DNA of 62,151 nucleotides from Dinochytrium kinnereticum (lineage: Eukaryota > Chytridiomycota > Chytridiomycetes > Chytridiales > Chytridiaceae). The first letter of the stretch is position 1; the number at the start of each line of letters is the position of its first letter. The notes beneath the pieces are model-generated. The model was not told the DNA's origin. It saw only the letters and a list, made by a program, of their open reading frames with translations, and ran no database searches. Positions 20,701-33,700 of the stretch are shown here, piece by piece. Position numbers and translations under genes: made by a program. Location: assembly GCA_027604005.1 (NCBI GenBank), contig JADGJT010000110.1, positions 1 to 62,151 on the forward strand, in the 5' to 3' direction.

Positions 20701-22178
20701 TTCTGGCCAGATATCCATTTTCGATCCTCGCCGCGTTCTCACGTCTGTGGCTAGGAGCTTAAAAGATGAGGCGACGAAAAGCGGATGCATTATTCGACTT
20801 TGCTTTCCTGTTGAGAAGCTTTTGTTTTGTGGGTCCGAGGCGATGCTGGGGAGAGCAGCGTATGGGCTTGTAAGGATGTTTTTGGTTGCGTTCGCTGAAC
20901 GACGAGTTAGGTTGGCGAAGCCTAATCCGGATATGTCTGTTCGGGGTCTTGGTATTGCGCCTATTACTGTGGAGGTGGATGTGCTGAAGAGGTCGGATCT
21001 TGTTGGGAGCATCGCACTCACTATGCGAATTCTCGTACACTGTCCCGAGCCCGAGGACTGCAAGGGGGTAATTCTTCCATGGGTTTCGGGGAGTATGGAA
21101 GATAATGGGAGGGAAGATGTAGGGGAGAGGATGGAGGCTATTAAATTGGCTTTGAGGGGTGGACCAGGAGCTAGGTCTTTAGATACTGCGTCCTCCTCAT
21201 CAAACAGTACGGCGACATTAACATCCGGCCCCGCACCTGCCACTAGCGTATTGGAAGGCGAATACCTTATCTCCCCCATTACCAAGCGCTCAATTCTCTG
21301 CCGCCATCCTACTCTTGAGACAATCACCGGAGCTGGAGTCGCCTTTCTCCTGACCTCCGTAGAAGACATGCCTCTGGACGAGCTTGATGAGATGATTCAT
21401 GGGTTCTCTGCAACGGGAGGCGACACCTCAAGAAGCTTTTCATCATGGCTGGGGAGCATGGCGAGTACTTTAATAAATTCCCCGGCTGCGGTTGTAGGGG
21501 TGGTAGATAGGTCTGTAGAGGGCTTTGGAAGTGGGAAAGGGAAGAAGAGTGGGGAGGAAAGCTCGGAGATTGCAAGTGCTGTTAGGGGGGCCTTTGATCC
21601 TGAGAGGAGGGGGATGCCTGGAAGGAGGTGGGGCCCCGCTGGGAGGGTGCTCGTGGTGGAGGATAATATCATCAAGTGAGTTTGTTTTATATTAGCCGGC
21701 TAGCAGTACTTTGTCCAGATGCGATAAGCACAATATCTTACTTTTTTTTTCTCTCTCTCTGCTCTTCAACAAAAAAAAAAAAAGCCAAACTATCCTCAAA
21801 CGCATCCTCCTCCAAGCTAACGTAGCCGCTGAAGTAGCAAGCGACGGCTTCACCGCTCTCCGTCTCCTGACACCCCAACTCTCCCGAACTCCTTCCGATA
21901 TTCCCTTTGACCTTATTCTAATGGATGTCCAGCTCCCCGGCATGGATGGTATAACCTGTACGCGACGTATTCGGGAAATTGAACGAGGCTTGGGGGTTGT
22001 TGTGCCACCTCAACCTGGTGGTGTTAAGAAGGAAGGCCGTAGACGCGTGACGATTGTAGGGGTTAGCGGGAACGCCACGGAAGAGAGCGTGAGGATGGGG
22101 ATTGAGAGCGGGATGGATGCTTATTTAATCAAACCGTATACTAAGGCGGACATTTTGAGGATTGTGTATGGGGAGTAA
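17756..22178 (+). CDS. PAS - degenerate histidine kinase - receiver protein
   Basis: Three exons, 17756-18130, 18221-21675 and 21785-22178, give 1407 aa. Residues 1-350 are His/Pro/Ser-rich with a short helix (MMRLEDENAALNLELMRIRT). A PAS-like domain spans about 425-560 (VANSAFCRMVGW, then WVRASVHPGDRDAVLAHF). Around 958-1070 a stretch aligns with the dimerisation-to-ATPase junction of the two other kinase genes in this window (FDPRRVLTSVARSL, then IIRLCFPVEKLLFCG), but the H-box, N-box and G-boxes are absent. The C-terminal receiver, residues about 1267-1406, looks complete: VLVVEDN acidic pocket, phospho-acceptor Asp1324 in LILMDVQLPGMDG, Ser in VGVSGNA and Lys in YLIKPYT. Such a protein could accept phosphate from another kinase but not make it. 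The receiver is split by an intron right after VVEDN. Cellular role inferred only. Confidence 0.85.
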
Positions 22179-23327
22179 TTCAAACAAGTTCTCTCTTTTA
22201 TTGTAATCAAGGCTCAAGTGGGGGGTGAAAGCATGAGAAGTGAACCTTTATTTGTTTTTTAACATTGTGGCCGTCTCTAATACTTGGCCTTTCTTCTAAT
22301 TTTATTATTTTGTATTTACACTCTACGCTATCAGGGCCATTTTTTGATTTGATTATTTATAAAATTCAGTTGCTGTTCTGTTTTTTTGTTCTTTTCTTTG
22401 TTTTGGGGTTCAAGAATAAACCACTGCCCTTTCCCAACTGTTTCGCTGACTTTTTTTTTTCTTTTTTCGTTCATTAATTTATGTCTCTTCCCACCTTCAG
22501 TTAATACTTTAAAACGATATCACATAATGTTCATGTACCCCAAAAACCTAAAAACATATTTGAAAGAGCCTTTTTTTTACATCCTTCTTCTTTTCTCTTT
22601 CATTGTAAAACGAACGTTCAAAACGTAAAAAATAAAACGCACACTAGACTAGCAGCGACCATGGTTGCTCACTCTATTCTGTTCCCGCAGGTTCAACGAT
22701 AATTCTGCGTTATGGCAGAATGATTTTTTTCCAATTTGGCTCGAACATAGGAAGACACGCCATGCTCGCTCGAGGTCAAAAAATAGAGATGTATTGCGGC
22801 TGCAGTGTTTATGTCGGTAGATGACGACCGAAATAGCATTCTAATGAAATAGTTAACAGATAATAATTGAATTTGTTACGAGCTGTGCTATTTGTGGGAA
22901 TGATCTCACGCATGAGTACCATTTGCCATCTGCGCCTCTGTCATGGGGAGGGTTATTTCGGATTCTTATCATTATCCTTAACCTTGCGGCTGAGATCAAC
23001 TGAGGCAGAGGAGTATCAAAATCATGATCATGTTTATTTAACACTAATTGAGAAATGAACCATGGTCCCACGTGGAATAAACAGAGTAAAAGTCAATGCA
23101 TGTAAATTAATTAATGTTTGAGTAGGTAAATGACCATTCTAAGAAGAAGAAGAAAAGGAAAAGATTGGGGGCTCGAACACACACAACATAGCCCGAGAAA
23201 ATGTAAAACAAAGTTATCTACTTCCAACGTGAATTTCATAGGCCGTGAATTGTATAATCTTGCGTTCCTTCCCTCCAAGATCTTCTCATAAATCTTCTTC
23301 TAGTCAAACGTTCCCTAAATCCTCTAA
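22179..23327. other. Convergent intergenic region, T-rich 3' flanks
   Basis: Lies between two convergent stops (22178 and 23328). The left part (22240-22620) is strongly T-rich. Nothing codes recognisably and no RNA gene is seen. Confidence 0.45.
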
Positions 23328-25718
23328 TCACCCGAACACAATTCTCCAAATGCCTTGATATTTATCCTTCGCCCATTCATAAACTTCGCCAAAGACCCCT
23401 GAAGACGACGGAACCGACCTCACAATCTTGGTTACGATGGAGTCTGATAGGTCTGCGTCCGACAAAAGTGGTGACGATTTTGGCGATGACGGTATAGCCG
23501 ATGACGTCGACGAGAGTGATAGTAAATCTTTATCGAAGTGGTATTCAGCTATGTGCACAGGGAAATCATCTTCATCTCCAATCATTTCATCAAATTCATA
23601 CTCAGTAGTGTCCAGAGCTGAAGTCGTTAATGGAGGTGGGGATAGCGGAGAGGCAAAATAATCATCTTCAGTGTCAAAATCGTCATAATCCTGTGCCGGG
23701 GGTGATGATAAGTGCGACGGTAATAGAGAGGACGAGGACGAGAGGGACCAGCCATGAGGGAGATGAACGGGGATAGGTTGATGGTTTGCTGGACTAAAGG
23801 TAGAGGACGATGAAGGGCTAGGTTGAGAAAATGGAGTGCGAAGACCAAAAATTAAGGAGGTAATCTTGTCAACAGCTTGCGTAAACCGGGCGTTTTGAGG
23901 ACTTGGGGATTCCAATTGCTTCATCAAAAATTCCAACAATTCCATGGCCATTGCGAAGCTGACCTCCACGATGTAATCAACCCTTAGAAAAATTCCACAA
24001 ACGTAAGCATCATTCATCTTATTACCAAAATAAACAAGAACTGAAGCTAGAGCAAAAATATCTCTTACACATTCCGAATCTCCATCTCACACCACTTAAG
24101 AGTGTGGTAGCCGTTTACATAACCCTGTCGCGCAAGTCTTGCGATACGCCATCCCAGGTTACCTACCTCCGGAATCAAAGGTGGGAGGACGTGGGACGAG
24201 GTCATAATGACCGCCGTCAACTCAAACCATAACATCCAATACATAGCCTTTCGGCACATTCTCAAACCTCCCGTAAGTATCCGAGAAAATAATGTCCAAG
24301 CCGAGGTAGTGGGACGAGCACCCGACCGTCGTTTCTTGGGCCCTGTAAAGAAGTTGCAAAAGGCGGTACGGGCAACTAAGACGCCGTGGCCGCGAATAAC
24401 CATAGTGTCAAGATATGAATCATGGAACAAAATCTGCAATTCCTCCGGCAGCAGCAGGTTTGGTCTTTTCAAAGTGCAGATAGGAATAATAAGATTAAGA
24501 AGATCCACAGGCGCCTTAAAAGACTGATCCAGACTGAACCCTGGTGTTACGATGCGGTTGATAGACAGAGACCGACCACCAAAGTCTCGTTGTAGGCACT
24601 TATGTAAATACTTGTAGGATAGAGTATTTGGAACCAGAACGCCATGATCTCGGGCCGCCATAACTTCGAAGTAGAAATAGTAGAACAAGATATCTAGCTC
24701 TCTCGACGAACATTCTAGGTTTAACGGTTTCAAGATGCTATTCGAAACTTGAAGTTCCCTAGTCCCGTGAAGAAGTTCGCTAACCACACCCACCGTTTCC
24801 AGAATCTCAAGATCATCGTCTTCAACATCATTGACCCAGCAGATTTGGTCAACATAGTGCGAGTAGTTATGGCGCTCAACTGACTGATTCCTTCTGTTGG
24901 GTACGTTCGACATACGTCGTCGAGGCCTGCCGGGAGGTGGATTCGACAGGGACCTTTTACTCTTCACCCTAACACTGCCCCGGCTGCGATAATAGGATCG
25001 AGTAGTTGAGATCTGCTGTCCATGTAAAATGGTTACTTGGTGTTCAACATTGATACAGGATGCTTCGGCCAGCAGCCCATTTTGAAGACGGATCACAGCC
25101 TGGCTATGGCGAGGCTGTGGGTCTGCACAGTTTGGCGGCATTTCAACGTCTTTCTCTTCAGAAGAGTAGACCACTGTTGGCGATGGATCGAAAACTATAT
25201 CGGTATGACGGTCAAATGCCCGTCTAAGGATTGTATCGTCTATAAAAAGACCCTCAGGCTTAAGGATCTGTTGAAAGTAGATGTGGTGGAGACCGTAGAC
25301 TGTTGTGAGCAATGTGCTGGGCCGGGTGGCGTATGAGAATCCGAGGGAATTCTGAACGCACAGCGAGAAGACAGGATCAAAGGAATCGATAATGGTGACT
25401 GATGAGAGTCGACAAAGGTAAAGAGGAGGAGGGTTCCGGAAGGCCAGACGGGATAACGTAAGGCTGGACGGCCTTTGCAACTAGAATCACAAGGCTTCTC
25501 GATGGACGGGGTAGCTGTGCGTGAGCTGTGCGATTGATGGAATAAGAGTTGGGGCTCCTGACCTTTAGGTGAGTGAGAGCGGGCTTTAAACAAGCAAATA
25601 CTTGTTTTGATGAAAAGACTGGGATGATTTTCAAACTCCGTGGAACGGAGATACATTGCTCTCCAGCTACTCTCACCCAACCTGCAGTCCTGCATTCAAC
25701 CCCTCTTGCAGTTTTCAT
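23328..25718 (-). CDS. Unknown protein with an internal duplicated helical segment
   Basis: Modelled as three exons, 25718-25677, 25480-24071 and 24017-23328, all phase 0, giving 713 aa. The first exon and the 196-bp first intron are uncertain, because the long frame has no ATG of its own near 25480. Residues about 263-300 and 350-386 are a duplication: ELDILFYYFYFEVMAARDHG with GVLVPNT aligns with ELQILFHDSYLDTMVIRGHG and GVLVART, each preceded by LKPLN or LKRPN. A basic Arg-rich linker (about 175-205) comes before, and a predicted membrane-prone stretch follows (MYWMLWFELTAVIM). The C-terminal 230 residues are Ser/Pro- and Asp/Glu-rich and end in VYEWAKDKYQGIWRIVFG. I recognise no family. 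Paired helices of this kind suggest a repeat scaffold. Confidence 0.5.
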
Positions 25719-28390
25719 TCCAAACCGTTCTTCTTATTAATTCACTGTCTTGATATTTGGTCGACCTCCCACAGCTCTACTTAAGCAATAATAATTATTA
25801 AATAAATTTGGTGAGGCGATGTGTTCGCTATAGATCTTTCTGTATTTTTCAACTGCAAGTCCACTAAATGGGAGGGCTGACAAAAAAGAGGAATGCTCAA
25901 GTGCCCAAATAAAAGAGTTCTACGGCGTCAAAGGTCAGTCCTCTTTCAGTCTGCCGCAGCCCGAGTAGACATAGTTTAAAAATGGGCTTGAGAGGAATAG
26001 AGCGGTCAACTAATCTTTTCGAAGCAAAGGGATTCAATGCCAAGGGCTTCCTATGCCCAGTTATTTTCTCGGCGATACCCTTTTTTCTCGATAACAATTT
26101 TGATGAGGTGGCATTATCCTATTAAACCCTTCATTTTTTCTATCCTGAGGCACGGCTTCTCAAGCCAAAGCGACATATTTGTGACATGCGTTATTATTCC
26201 ATTACATAGATAGCGTTATTTCTTTACCTCCGTACTTTCAAATTTGAGCTTGTCCCCATCTATGTCTGTCACTCTCTCTCCCCCCTTCTCTCCCAATATC
26301 AATTACTCAAAATAATACAATGGCTGAAAAGATTAAAATATAGGCAACCTTTTAAATCAAGATGCTGTCTTGGAAAAAAGCCATCCTAATTGATGGGTGT
26401 AAAAACACCTTTGGCACGTGCCTTAACACCGTCGATCCGAGCCCTCGCACAACCCAAACAATTGGCCACATAATATAAGATGACAACGTAATGCCGGATG
26501 AAAGTTCATTACAAGCCATCGAAAAAATACCTATTCCCGCAAAACTCAACAACCTTGGCCGTGGCGGCGGCTGAGATTCTTTTACACGTCGAGTATGCAA
26601 AAACCATTGATAAAGACAGCTCGAGGCCAAAGTTGGGGCGTAATCAAAACGCGCGCAAGTCGATGAGCACACTTCCCATGATTTGAAGCTCGTTGCATCT
26701 TCAGATATATTGTTGAAATGATGTCGTTTTTAATAAGTCATGTTTCAGTGGAAGTGTCAGTGTATTGTCATGCCCATCGTTTCACCCAGTGTACTTCTCA
26801 TTGAGAAATACGCCTTCGAGGGAGCTAAAAGATCGTGATAACCTTTGCTTAAATATCAAATAATTGCAACAGGCCCACGCCAGCAACCCGATCATAACGC
26901 CCTTGAAGTCACCGTTTACTTCGTCCTGGGGACCCGGAAGGCGACAAGTGGGCGAGATTCTCAACCCTCTGCCGAAAACATCCTGTCGACGATCACAATG
27001 ATATCCTGATGTGAAAAACATGCGGGGACAAGAAGAGTATTTTTGAAAGTCCTAGGTAATCGAAGAGCTAATAGTGGTGCCATAGATATGTTTGAGAGAA
27101 ATGGGATGCGTTTAGGCGAATCCGAGGAATATTTGTGTCGCGTCTTTCCATCAGATGATAAACTGATACCACTTCAAATCAAGGCCGTAGATTTTGGCCA
27201 GAACGATCTTGGATTCCTCTAAAGCCTAGAAAGCCGCTAATCGCTGGCTAGTGTACAAAGATTATGCACGTGGTGAAAGTGAGGAGAGGTGATGGGGCAC
27301 AGGGAACATGAGAACGAGGATATTGAGGTCGATTGAGCTTCTGTTGACGACATTTACTGGCCTTTTGACGTCTTTAGGATTCATCTGCTGAAACGTATGT
27401 GCAAGCGTAAATCCCTACTTCGAATATACCATTGCATTTGGACAGCAAAGCTGCTTACACCTTTTTGTCTTGAATTGACCCAAGGGACTGAATCTGAACT
27501 GGGTGTCAGCCAAAATCGTCGACCATGTCACTTAAAAGGAATCTCCACTTTGTGCATCAGTCATGATCGCGCTTGTTAGAGATAAAGGATGGTGCGGCCA
27601 CTTTTTACAAATAACAGAAGAAAACAATTAGGTAATGATAACATAATTGATTAGGTACAGATTTATAATGTTAAAAACCAGCAATGGAAAACAAAGCGAC
27701 TTCGATAAGTAGTTCGAGGAATGGGACATAACCATTCACTCAGAAGAAGATATAAAAAATATTCGATGACGAACGTAAAAAGAACAAAAAAGACGATTAC
27801 AGACAAAAGGGGTTCCAAACATAGAAACTAGAAAGCATCTAACTAATAAACGAGTCACACTTCCACAGGCCGCTCGCCCCCACACTAACAAGACTTTCCA
27901 TTCGTAAGAACATCCAGGAATCGATTTGATAGTCTCCGCCTTTATTTTAAAACTTTCGGGCCCAACACACCATATAGATGGAAATTGCAAATCATCTTAT
28001 GTGCTGCTTTCGCTGATGTGAAATGAAAGCAATAAGCAATGCCTTCAACTAGCATTAATGTGACGGGGAGAAAAAAGGAATAAATTAAATAGCTATGCTT
28101 TCTTATGACTTATTAAACAGCCACCTAACCATCAGTAGCCTGTCATTCAAATACAACTGATACTCTGGAGAAAGCTGCTAAACTGGGTACAGGCATTGGC
28201 AATACCTGAAGAAAAGGTATGCTAGAGAAAAAAGAGTCTCTAAAGCTCCAATGCTTAAAAGTAGCATGATACGAGGAGGGCACAGCAGCAAACAGACAGC
28301 ACTGCTCTGCCAACACTTCACAAAAGCCAGAAAGTTGGGTAGCATCGTTGAAGCAACGGCTGAAAATTTTCTTGAGGTAAAAATCGAGAA
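25719..28390. other. Gene-poor intergenic region
   Basis: About 2.7 kb with balanced to AT-rich composition. Short open frames (60-110 codons) on both strands around 26352-26672, 26782-27021 and 27736-27990 show no motif and no splice partner. A TC-rich run occurs near 26270-26300. No tRNA-like or repeat structure recognised. It separates the unknown minus-strand gene from the small mitochondrial gene, whose promoter should lie in its last few hundred bases. Confidence 0.4.
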
Positions 28391-28704
28391 ATGACCCCAT
28401 CACCATCGACGGTCGTCGTCAGAAGGGCTGGCCATCAGCTCCTTTCGCGATGCACAGGATCCAGGACTGTTGTCCCCGCCATGGCAATTCCCAAGAGGAT
28501 GGGATCCTCGGGTCACCACGACGATAAGCATCACGATGTGGGGCCTACTGCTCATCCTGAGGAGTGGTTGAAGGTTGCCCGAGAGTAAGTATTTTTAGAT
28601 ATTCATTTAGTGTTTTCTATCATGATACTATGGGTGATAGCTGGGGCTTGCTTGTTGTGGTTAGGAAGCTCGATGATTGGGACAACATGATGAAGAAGAT
28701 GTAG
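28391..28704 (+). CDS. Small probable mitochondrial protein, 77 aa
   Basis: Two exons, 28391-28584 and 28665-28704 (phase 2, intron GTAAGT...GTTAG). The first ~35 residues are rich in Arg, Ser and Val without acidic residues (STVVVRRAGHQLLSRCTGSR), a typical mitochondrial presequence. A His/Asp-rich segment (GHHDDKHHDVGPTAHPEEW) and a short charged tail ending DDWDNMMKKM follow. Family not recognised. It is immediately upstream of a complex I subunit whose own first exon is not obvious. Because the exon-1 donor and that gene's first acceptor are both phase 2, exon 1 might be shared between two products. Confidence 0.5.
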
Positions 28705-29060
28705 CGTCTTGCATACAATTTTTTTGTACAAGGAAGGAGCGAAGGATTCATCATACTTAAAATGCTGCCTTAGGCTCCTTTCCTGGGCGGTATTCTATTT
28801 CAGTTTCTCATTGATGCTTGTATTCCTCTGCGAGTATACATTTGAAGCAGATGAAAAGGAGATGATCTGTTGGATAGCCAACCTGCATGGAAAAACTTAA
28901 GGAGGAAGAGCTGGAACCTGGATTCAATTTTTTTATCACTATCAAAGTCTCAACCACCACAATCGAACATCAAATCCACAACCGTACTAGCCTTACCTTT
29001 TAGTAGTGGAAGAGTTTTCATTCACTCACCTGCATTCTTACGCAATTTTTTTCGGTGTAG

Positions 29061-29553
29061 GTGGCCTAGCGAGTTCCACAGCCTCCATCACATCCATTAC
29101 ACACCAAACCAGGTGTGGCCCGAACATCCTGACGGTTCGGAAACTCTTGAGCACAAGGAGACTTTCTTCAATTCCACCTGGGGTCGTTTCGCCCTATTGG
29201 GTCTGTTCGGGGTTGGCCTTTACAAGGTCAACGAGTACGTCACTTCCGATCAGGAGGAACACCCGATCACCAGACTCCTTGGATCCGTCATTAAATCCAC
29301 CGAGGAAAACGATAAGGAGATGACCTCGTTCGTTGCCTACCGTCGCAAGCTTGCCAACGACATGCTGATCTGGACTGACAGGCCGAGGGATAACCAGAAC
29401 TTCCATCGTGTTAGGTTCCCCGACATGTTTTTCAGGGCTTCTGATCATTTGATTGAGCCTGGAAGTCAAGCTGACCTGTCTGATCTGAAGGTCAAACACA
29501 ATTGGCAGGAGAATGACGATATGTTTGGGCCCCCGTTCCCTAAGAACCCTTAA
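29061..29553 (+). CDS. NADH:ubiquinone oxidoreductase 17.8-kDa-like accessory subunit (5' end unresolved)
   Basis: The main exon ends at 29553. Its frame reads VWPEHPDGSETLEHKETFF, a probable transmembrane helix (WGRFALLGLFGVGLYKVN), then MTSFVAYRRKLANDML, RVRFPDMFFRASDHLIEPG and QADLSDLKVKHNW. The order TM helix, ND..E helix, RPR....R(Y/F)P, then a P/G..ADLS..H ending, matches what I recall of the fungal complex I 17.8-kDa subunit, an inner-membrane accessory protein. Acceptor candidates are at 29061 (GTGTAG) and 29113 (AACCAG). No ATG lies in this frame upstream, so the presequence exon is elsewhere: possibly a short exon near 28811, or exon 1 of the gene at 28391. Subunit call fairly likely; start not determined. 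Confidence 0.55.
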
Positions 29554-30029
29554 AAACGTTTTCCTCCTTTATTACGTTGACTGCAATATATACACACTTT
29601 CCTCATTTGCTTTTGCCTAAAGTTGGGTATGAAAAAGCCAGTAGCAAGGGTTTTTTCAATTGCGTTTTTTGCAAAAAATAATTCATTACAAAACGGATAT
29701 TATTCATAAGCAAACTAATACCTGAGCAAAACAACCGCCGAAAAAAAAAAGAAAAAAAATTAAGGATAAGATAAAATAGAGAGAGAAGGGTAGTCCGAAG
29801 AGGAAAAAATACCATAACAGTTAACAACTAATAAGGATATCTTAGCGTTAATTAGGATTAAATATCCATCAAGAGAGCATGGAAAATTAATCGACTAATG
29901 AAAGCCACGAAGAAACACAGGATAAAAACAGGCTACGACAAAAAAAACTAAACAAAAAAAAATGAGGAGGTATTTCAGATTCTACAGGAATATCCTAAAG
30001 AAAAAGAATTATTCGACGCCGTCAATCAA
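29554..30029. other. Convergent AT-rich spacer
   Basis: Between the complex I subunit stop (+) and the NPC2-like stop (-). It is very A-rich from about 29690 to 29960, with several A8-A10 runs. No coding sequence. Confidence 0.45.
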
Positions 30030-30727
30030 TTACATCCTGAATTGAATGCGGAGGCAAGTCAGGGGTTTTCCGTCGGCAGTAAAAGCATCGACGCTAATAC
30101 TGTACTTGCCCTACAATTTTTGGTGGAATGGTTGTTAGCTCACGCAGGAAAAAAACCTTAGATTACAGAGTGAAAATATGTCGGAAACGGCAAATGAAGC
30201 AAGCTCAGGCCAGCAGAAAAGAATGCCGAGGAACAGAAAGGAGCAGAAGTAGAGATAACGATTTCTAGTCTTTCGAAAGGAATCACACTTACAGGTGGAA
30301 CTTCCCTGGGAATATCAACAGTATGGGTAATTTCCTGGGATCCTTTCTGAACTGGGCATTCTCTCCCAATCTGCTTAATCTCCTCGCACAAGTCCAGCCT
30401 CTTCTCCACCAGCTTTATAACACCAAGCTTGGCGATTACATCAGCATATGACCCAACAGTAACATCCTCAGAAAGGTCTCCAAGAACCTCAACAGTCAAA
30501 GGCTTTCCCCTCTTAGGTGGGTCGGGGATCAATGAAATCCTTTTGGGTTGGAAAACATCGTCAGGGCCACCGCAGGAGACGACGCTGCCATCGAGAGCCC
30601 TGATGGGTTGAGTCGTATTCATGAGCTCAAAGAGGGGGAATTGCAGACGGTCACGCTTTTGAGGAGTGGCGGCGGTGGAGGTGGAAAGGAACAGGGCCAG
30701 GAGGCCCATGAGGGTAAAGGGCTTCAT
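30030..30727 (-). CDS. NPC2: Secreted ML-domain (NPC2 / PG-PI transfer-like) lipid-binding protein
   Basis: Exons 30727-30293 and 30110-30030 (phase 0) give 171 aa. A clear signal peptide is present (MKPFTLMGLLALFLSTSTAA). The ML domain shows VSCGGPDDVFQPKRISLIPD, PPKRGKPLTVEVLGDLSEDV, GVIKLVEKRLDLCEEI, the IPREVPPGKYSISVDAFTAD junction across the splice, and a final CLRIQF strand. Cys pairs match the family. The immunoglobulin-like beta-sandwich carries a sterol or phospholipid; the protein acts in the vacuole lumen or is secreted. Length and exon junction agree with fungal PG/PI transfer proteins. The splice occurs directly before GKY. Confidence 0.9.
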
Positions 30728-33700
30728 CTTTTTTGTACTCTTGCTAGTTGGATGGTTTTTGATACTGTTGAGGTAACCTCAAGCCTTTAAATATTTTCTT
30801 AAGACTGGATGGTGAACTGGTGCTATAGATAGATGAATTAGCTGGTGATGGGCCAAGGTATCTCTGTCCGAAAGCATGGCAAAACGCGTGGGGGAGGGGG
30901 GTGGCAAAAAGGTTTGAAAACAAGTTACTTGAGTGATAACAACAACTTGGGAGTTGGAGTGAATATGGGTGAGGAGGGAGAGGGGGGATTCGAAATAGTG
31001 AGGTTGTGTGAAGATGAGGTTGCTTGGAGCGGAGTCAAGAGTGAAGAGTAAAATACTTACCGCCAAACCGAAATTTCGAAACCAAAATTTCCAATTTGTG
31101 CTCCAACGATAACGATTGATCACCCAACCCCTCCCCCATGCTTCATGATGTTATGAGCATTACGTTCCACACTTAAGATCGATCTTTAATAGCTTGTTCA
31201 ATACTTCTTTGTATGTTATGAAGCATTCTTGTTTACTTTTATTCCCCTTCCCATTTTACACCTCCGCTGAGTGGGACGACACGAGAAAGGCTCCAGGCCA
31301 TTCCCAATCACATTGATGATTCTTCTCTTAACATTGGCAGATGAACCGAACGAGAATACATAGTCCATAGCTCATTGAAAGCAAATATTAACTTTCTTGC
31401 GGGCCTGACTTTTCATGCTTCCTCTTATCCTCTTAATTCTCTCTCGGCTTGCACAAATCCCAGCTGCTCGTTCTTTTTTTTTTCGTCTTCTCATCACTAT
31501 AAGAATATGTAATAGACAATGTACCTAATGCTAACAACTTCATATGCATACTTTCGCTTAATCGTAACCTCACCAAAGATGGTATGCTTTCGTTTCGTTC
31601 CCAAACTAATTGCTACAACGGTTGACAGATGTTGCTTTGAGTAATGTCCTTGTTTGATAATCAATCATTCTCAACCGCTTTCTTTTATTATTAATTCTTC
31701 TTATCTCTTTTGATCCTGAATGCACGTTAGATTATCCTCACTGCGATACTGATCTTTCGTTTTAAGTTCTGAAAGACGAGCTTGGCCAGTCTGTCACAGT
31801 ATGTCATGCGATATGGAAAAGGTATCAGATGTATAAGTCAGCCCAAACTCAAGTATTCCTATATCTGTTCCTTCCTTTCTTTTCTCATAGTCTTTTTAGT
31901 GTGAAGTCTTTCCTGTTACCACAGCATCCTTATGTTTTCTTCATTCCGTCTTTTCGGCTTGCTTTTTTCCTTTCATCTTACAAGGTTAAATGTCTCAATA
32001 TTGAGACTGAGCATCAATATCCAATCTTATTTTATGAATGGCTCCCCGAAGGTCATCACAGCAGTCAATACCATACCCCAATCCTTTCCCTGAGTTATTT
32101 CTCTTTAACATCACATACTGATTAAACTACCATGTCAAGCATCAGAGCATAAATATGACAAGAAACATGATTATACTTTCCATGTCGTCATATGAACTTC
32201 ATCTCAGATGTTCATTTTTTGGTGTGGTTAGTGACGAAGGATTGGCCTTCCTTACCAGTGGCCTCATAATCTCCTTCGAGATAACCAATGTCAATCTAAA
32301 CCCACGAAGAATGGGCCATGGCTCATTTTAATGAATAGAAGCAGAGGTGAAAAGCCTTCGCTTCGGTCATATGATATTGCCGCGCATACTAGACATGAGT
32401 TATTAATTTTATCTAACTAGACATTTTAGCTACTTGGTATTGCAGTTAAGTGTGAATCGTCTCTTCAGATCACCTCCACACACTGAATAGTTGTTAAAAA
32501 TTCGGCAACAAAATACGATCACATAACAAGACTCAGACTTAGAAGGCCTGGGACATAGGATTGACCAGGGAATGTGATTTAAGACCATGGAAGGATGTGC
32601 AGGCTTGGAAACCCATGGAAAACAGCCTCGACCACAACCGTCTGCTAGACAGCCACTCTGCCTTGTTGATCATTCATCGCTTCCCAAAATACTTTCTTTA
32701 AGTTTACTCTTCACAGCAGACGCAGTAGTTGACATTTAAATCCCCCTCATAATCAGCCGTTGGAAGTAGATTAAGAAGAATGTTATATTTATGCCTTTCC
32801 ATGTAGTCCACCTCTTTAGGGAAACGAATGGGAATATTTCAACAAAAATGCTATGACATCCAGCACATATGTACATATTTGCGATCAAGCAAGTGCCTGG
32901 TATCCATAAAATAAGTATTGACTTGTAAAAAGCCGATAGGCACGGTGCCTAGGTGCGGAAGCTGTTGGCCCCTATAAAATTATGTAGGGTGTTGTCCCGC
33001 TTGAGGAGGATATCCATTGCAAACATTTTACTGGAGAACAAAGCCCATCAATTGATGGTAAGGAGCTGGAAGGTGGAATATCAGACCAACTCCCCAGAAT
33101 TATCATCAGTCAAGGGAAAGAATTAACAAAAACAGGATCAGCTGGAAGGTATCCTCCCAGCTAGAGAAAGGAACATGCCACCATGCCACAAACCCCTGTC
33201 TGTGGTCAGGGTCAGGGATTACACTTTCAATTCTTCCCTCCAATCAGAATCTCTCCAGGCACCTGAGGATTTCAAGCTCCGCCTACGCAAGCTGATTGGT
33301 GCAAGCAGAAATTGAAGGTTTTGGAAACAACGCCGGCGGATTCAGCAGAAACCGAGCCAAGCAGCACCCAATAACAGACTTGATCGATCCCTTTCGACGA
33401 TTGCCTGCTGCCTGCTCTATCGTGTAAGTCCTCTGCGTATCGTATCGAGCAACCGCGTGAGGATCTCAGCCAGGACGAGCAGAGCTTGATGATGTGTGAA
33501 AGGCCATAGAAACTGAGTCCTTCGCGTCGCTCCATCATTTCTCACATTGCGTGCATTCATCTCCCACTATCGCAACCCAATCCTCTTATTGTTATTCACC
33601 GCAGCTGCTATGCTGGTCCGCTCACAATTGACCGATTTCATGACAGTTATGCATTTCATTCGGTGGGATTTTAAAGAAACTATGCGCCTCAGGCAGCTTG

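Noticed and set aside
20248..21369. 373-codon open frame on the minus strand
   Set aside because: Antisense to the PAS-receiver coding exon, with Ser/Arg-biased composition and no motif.
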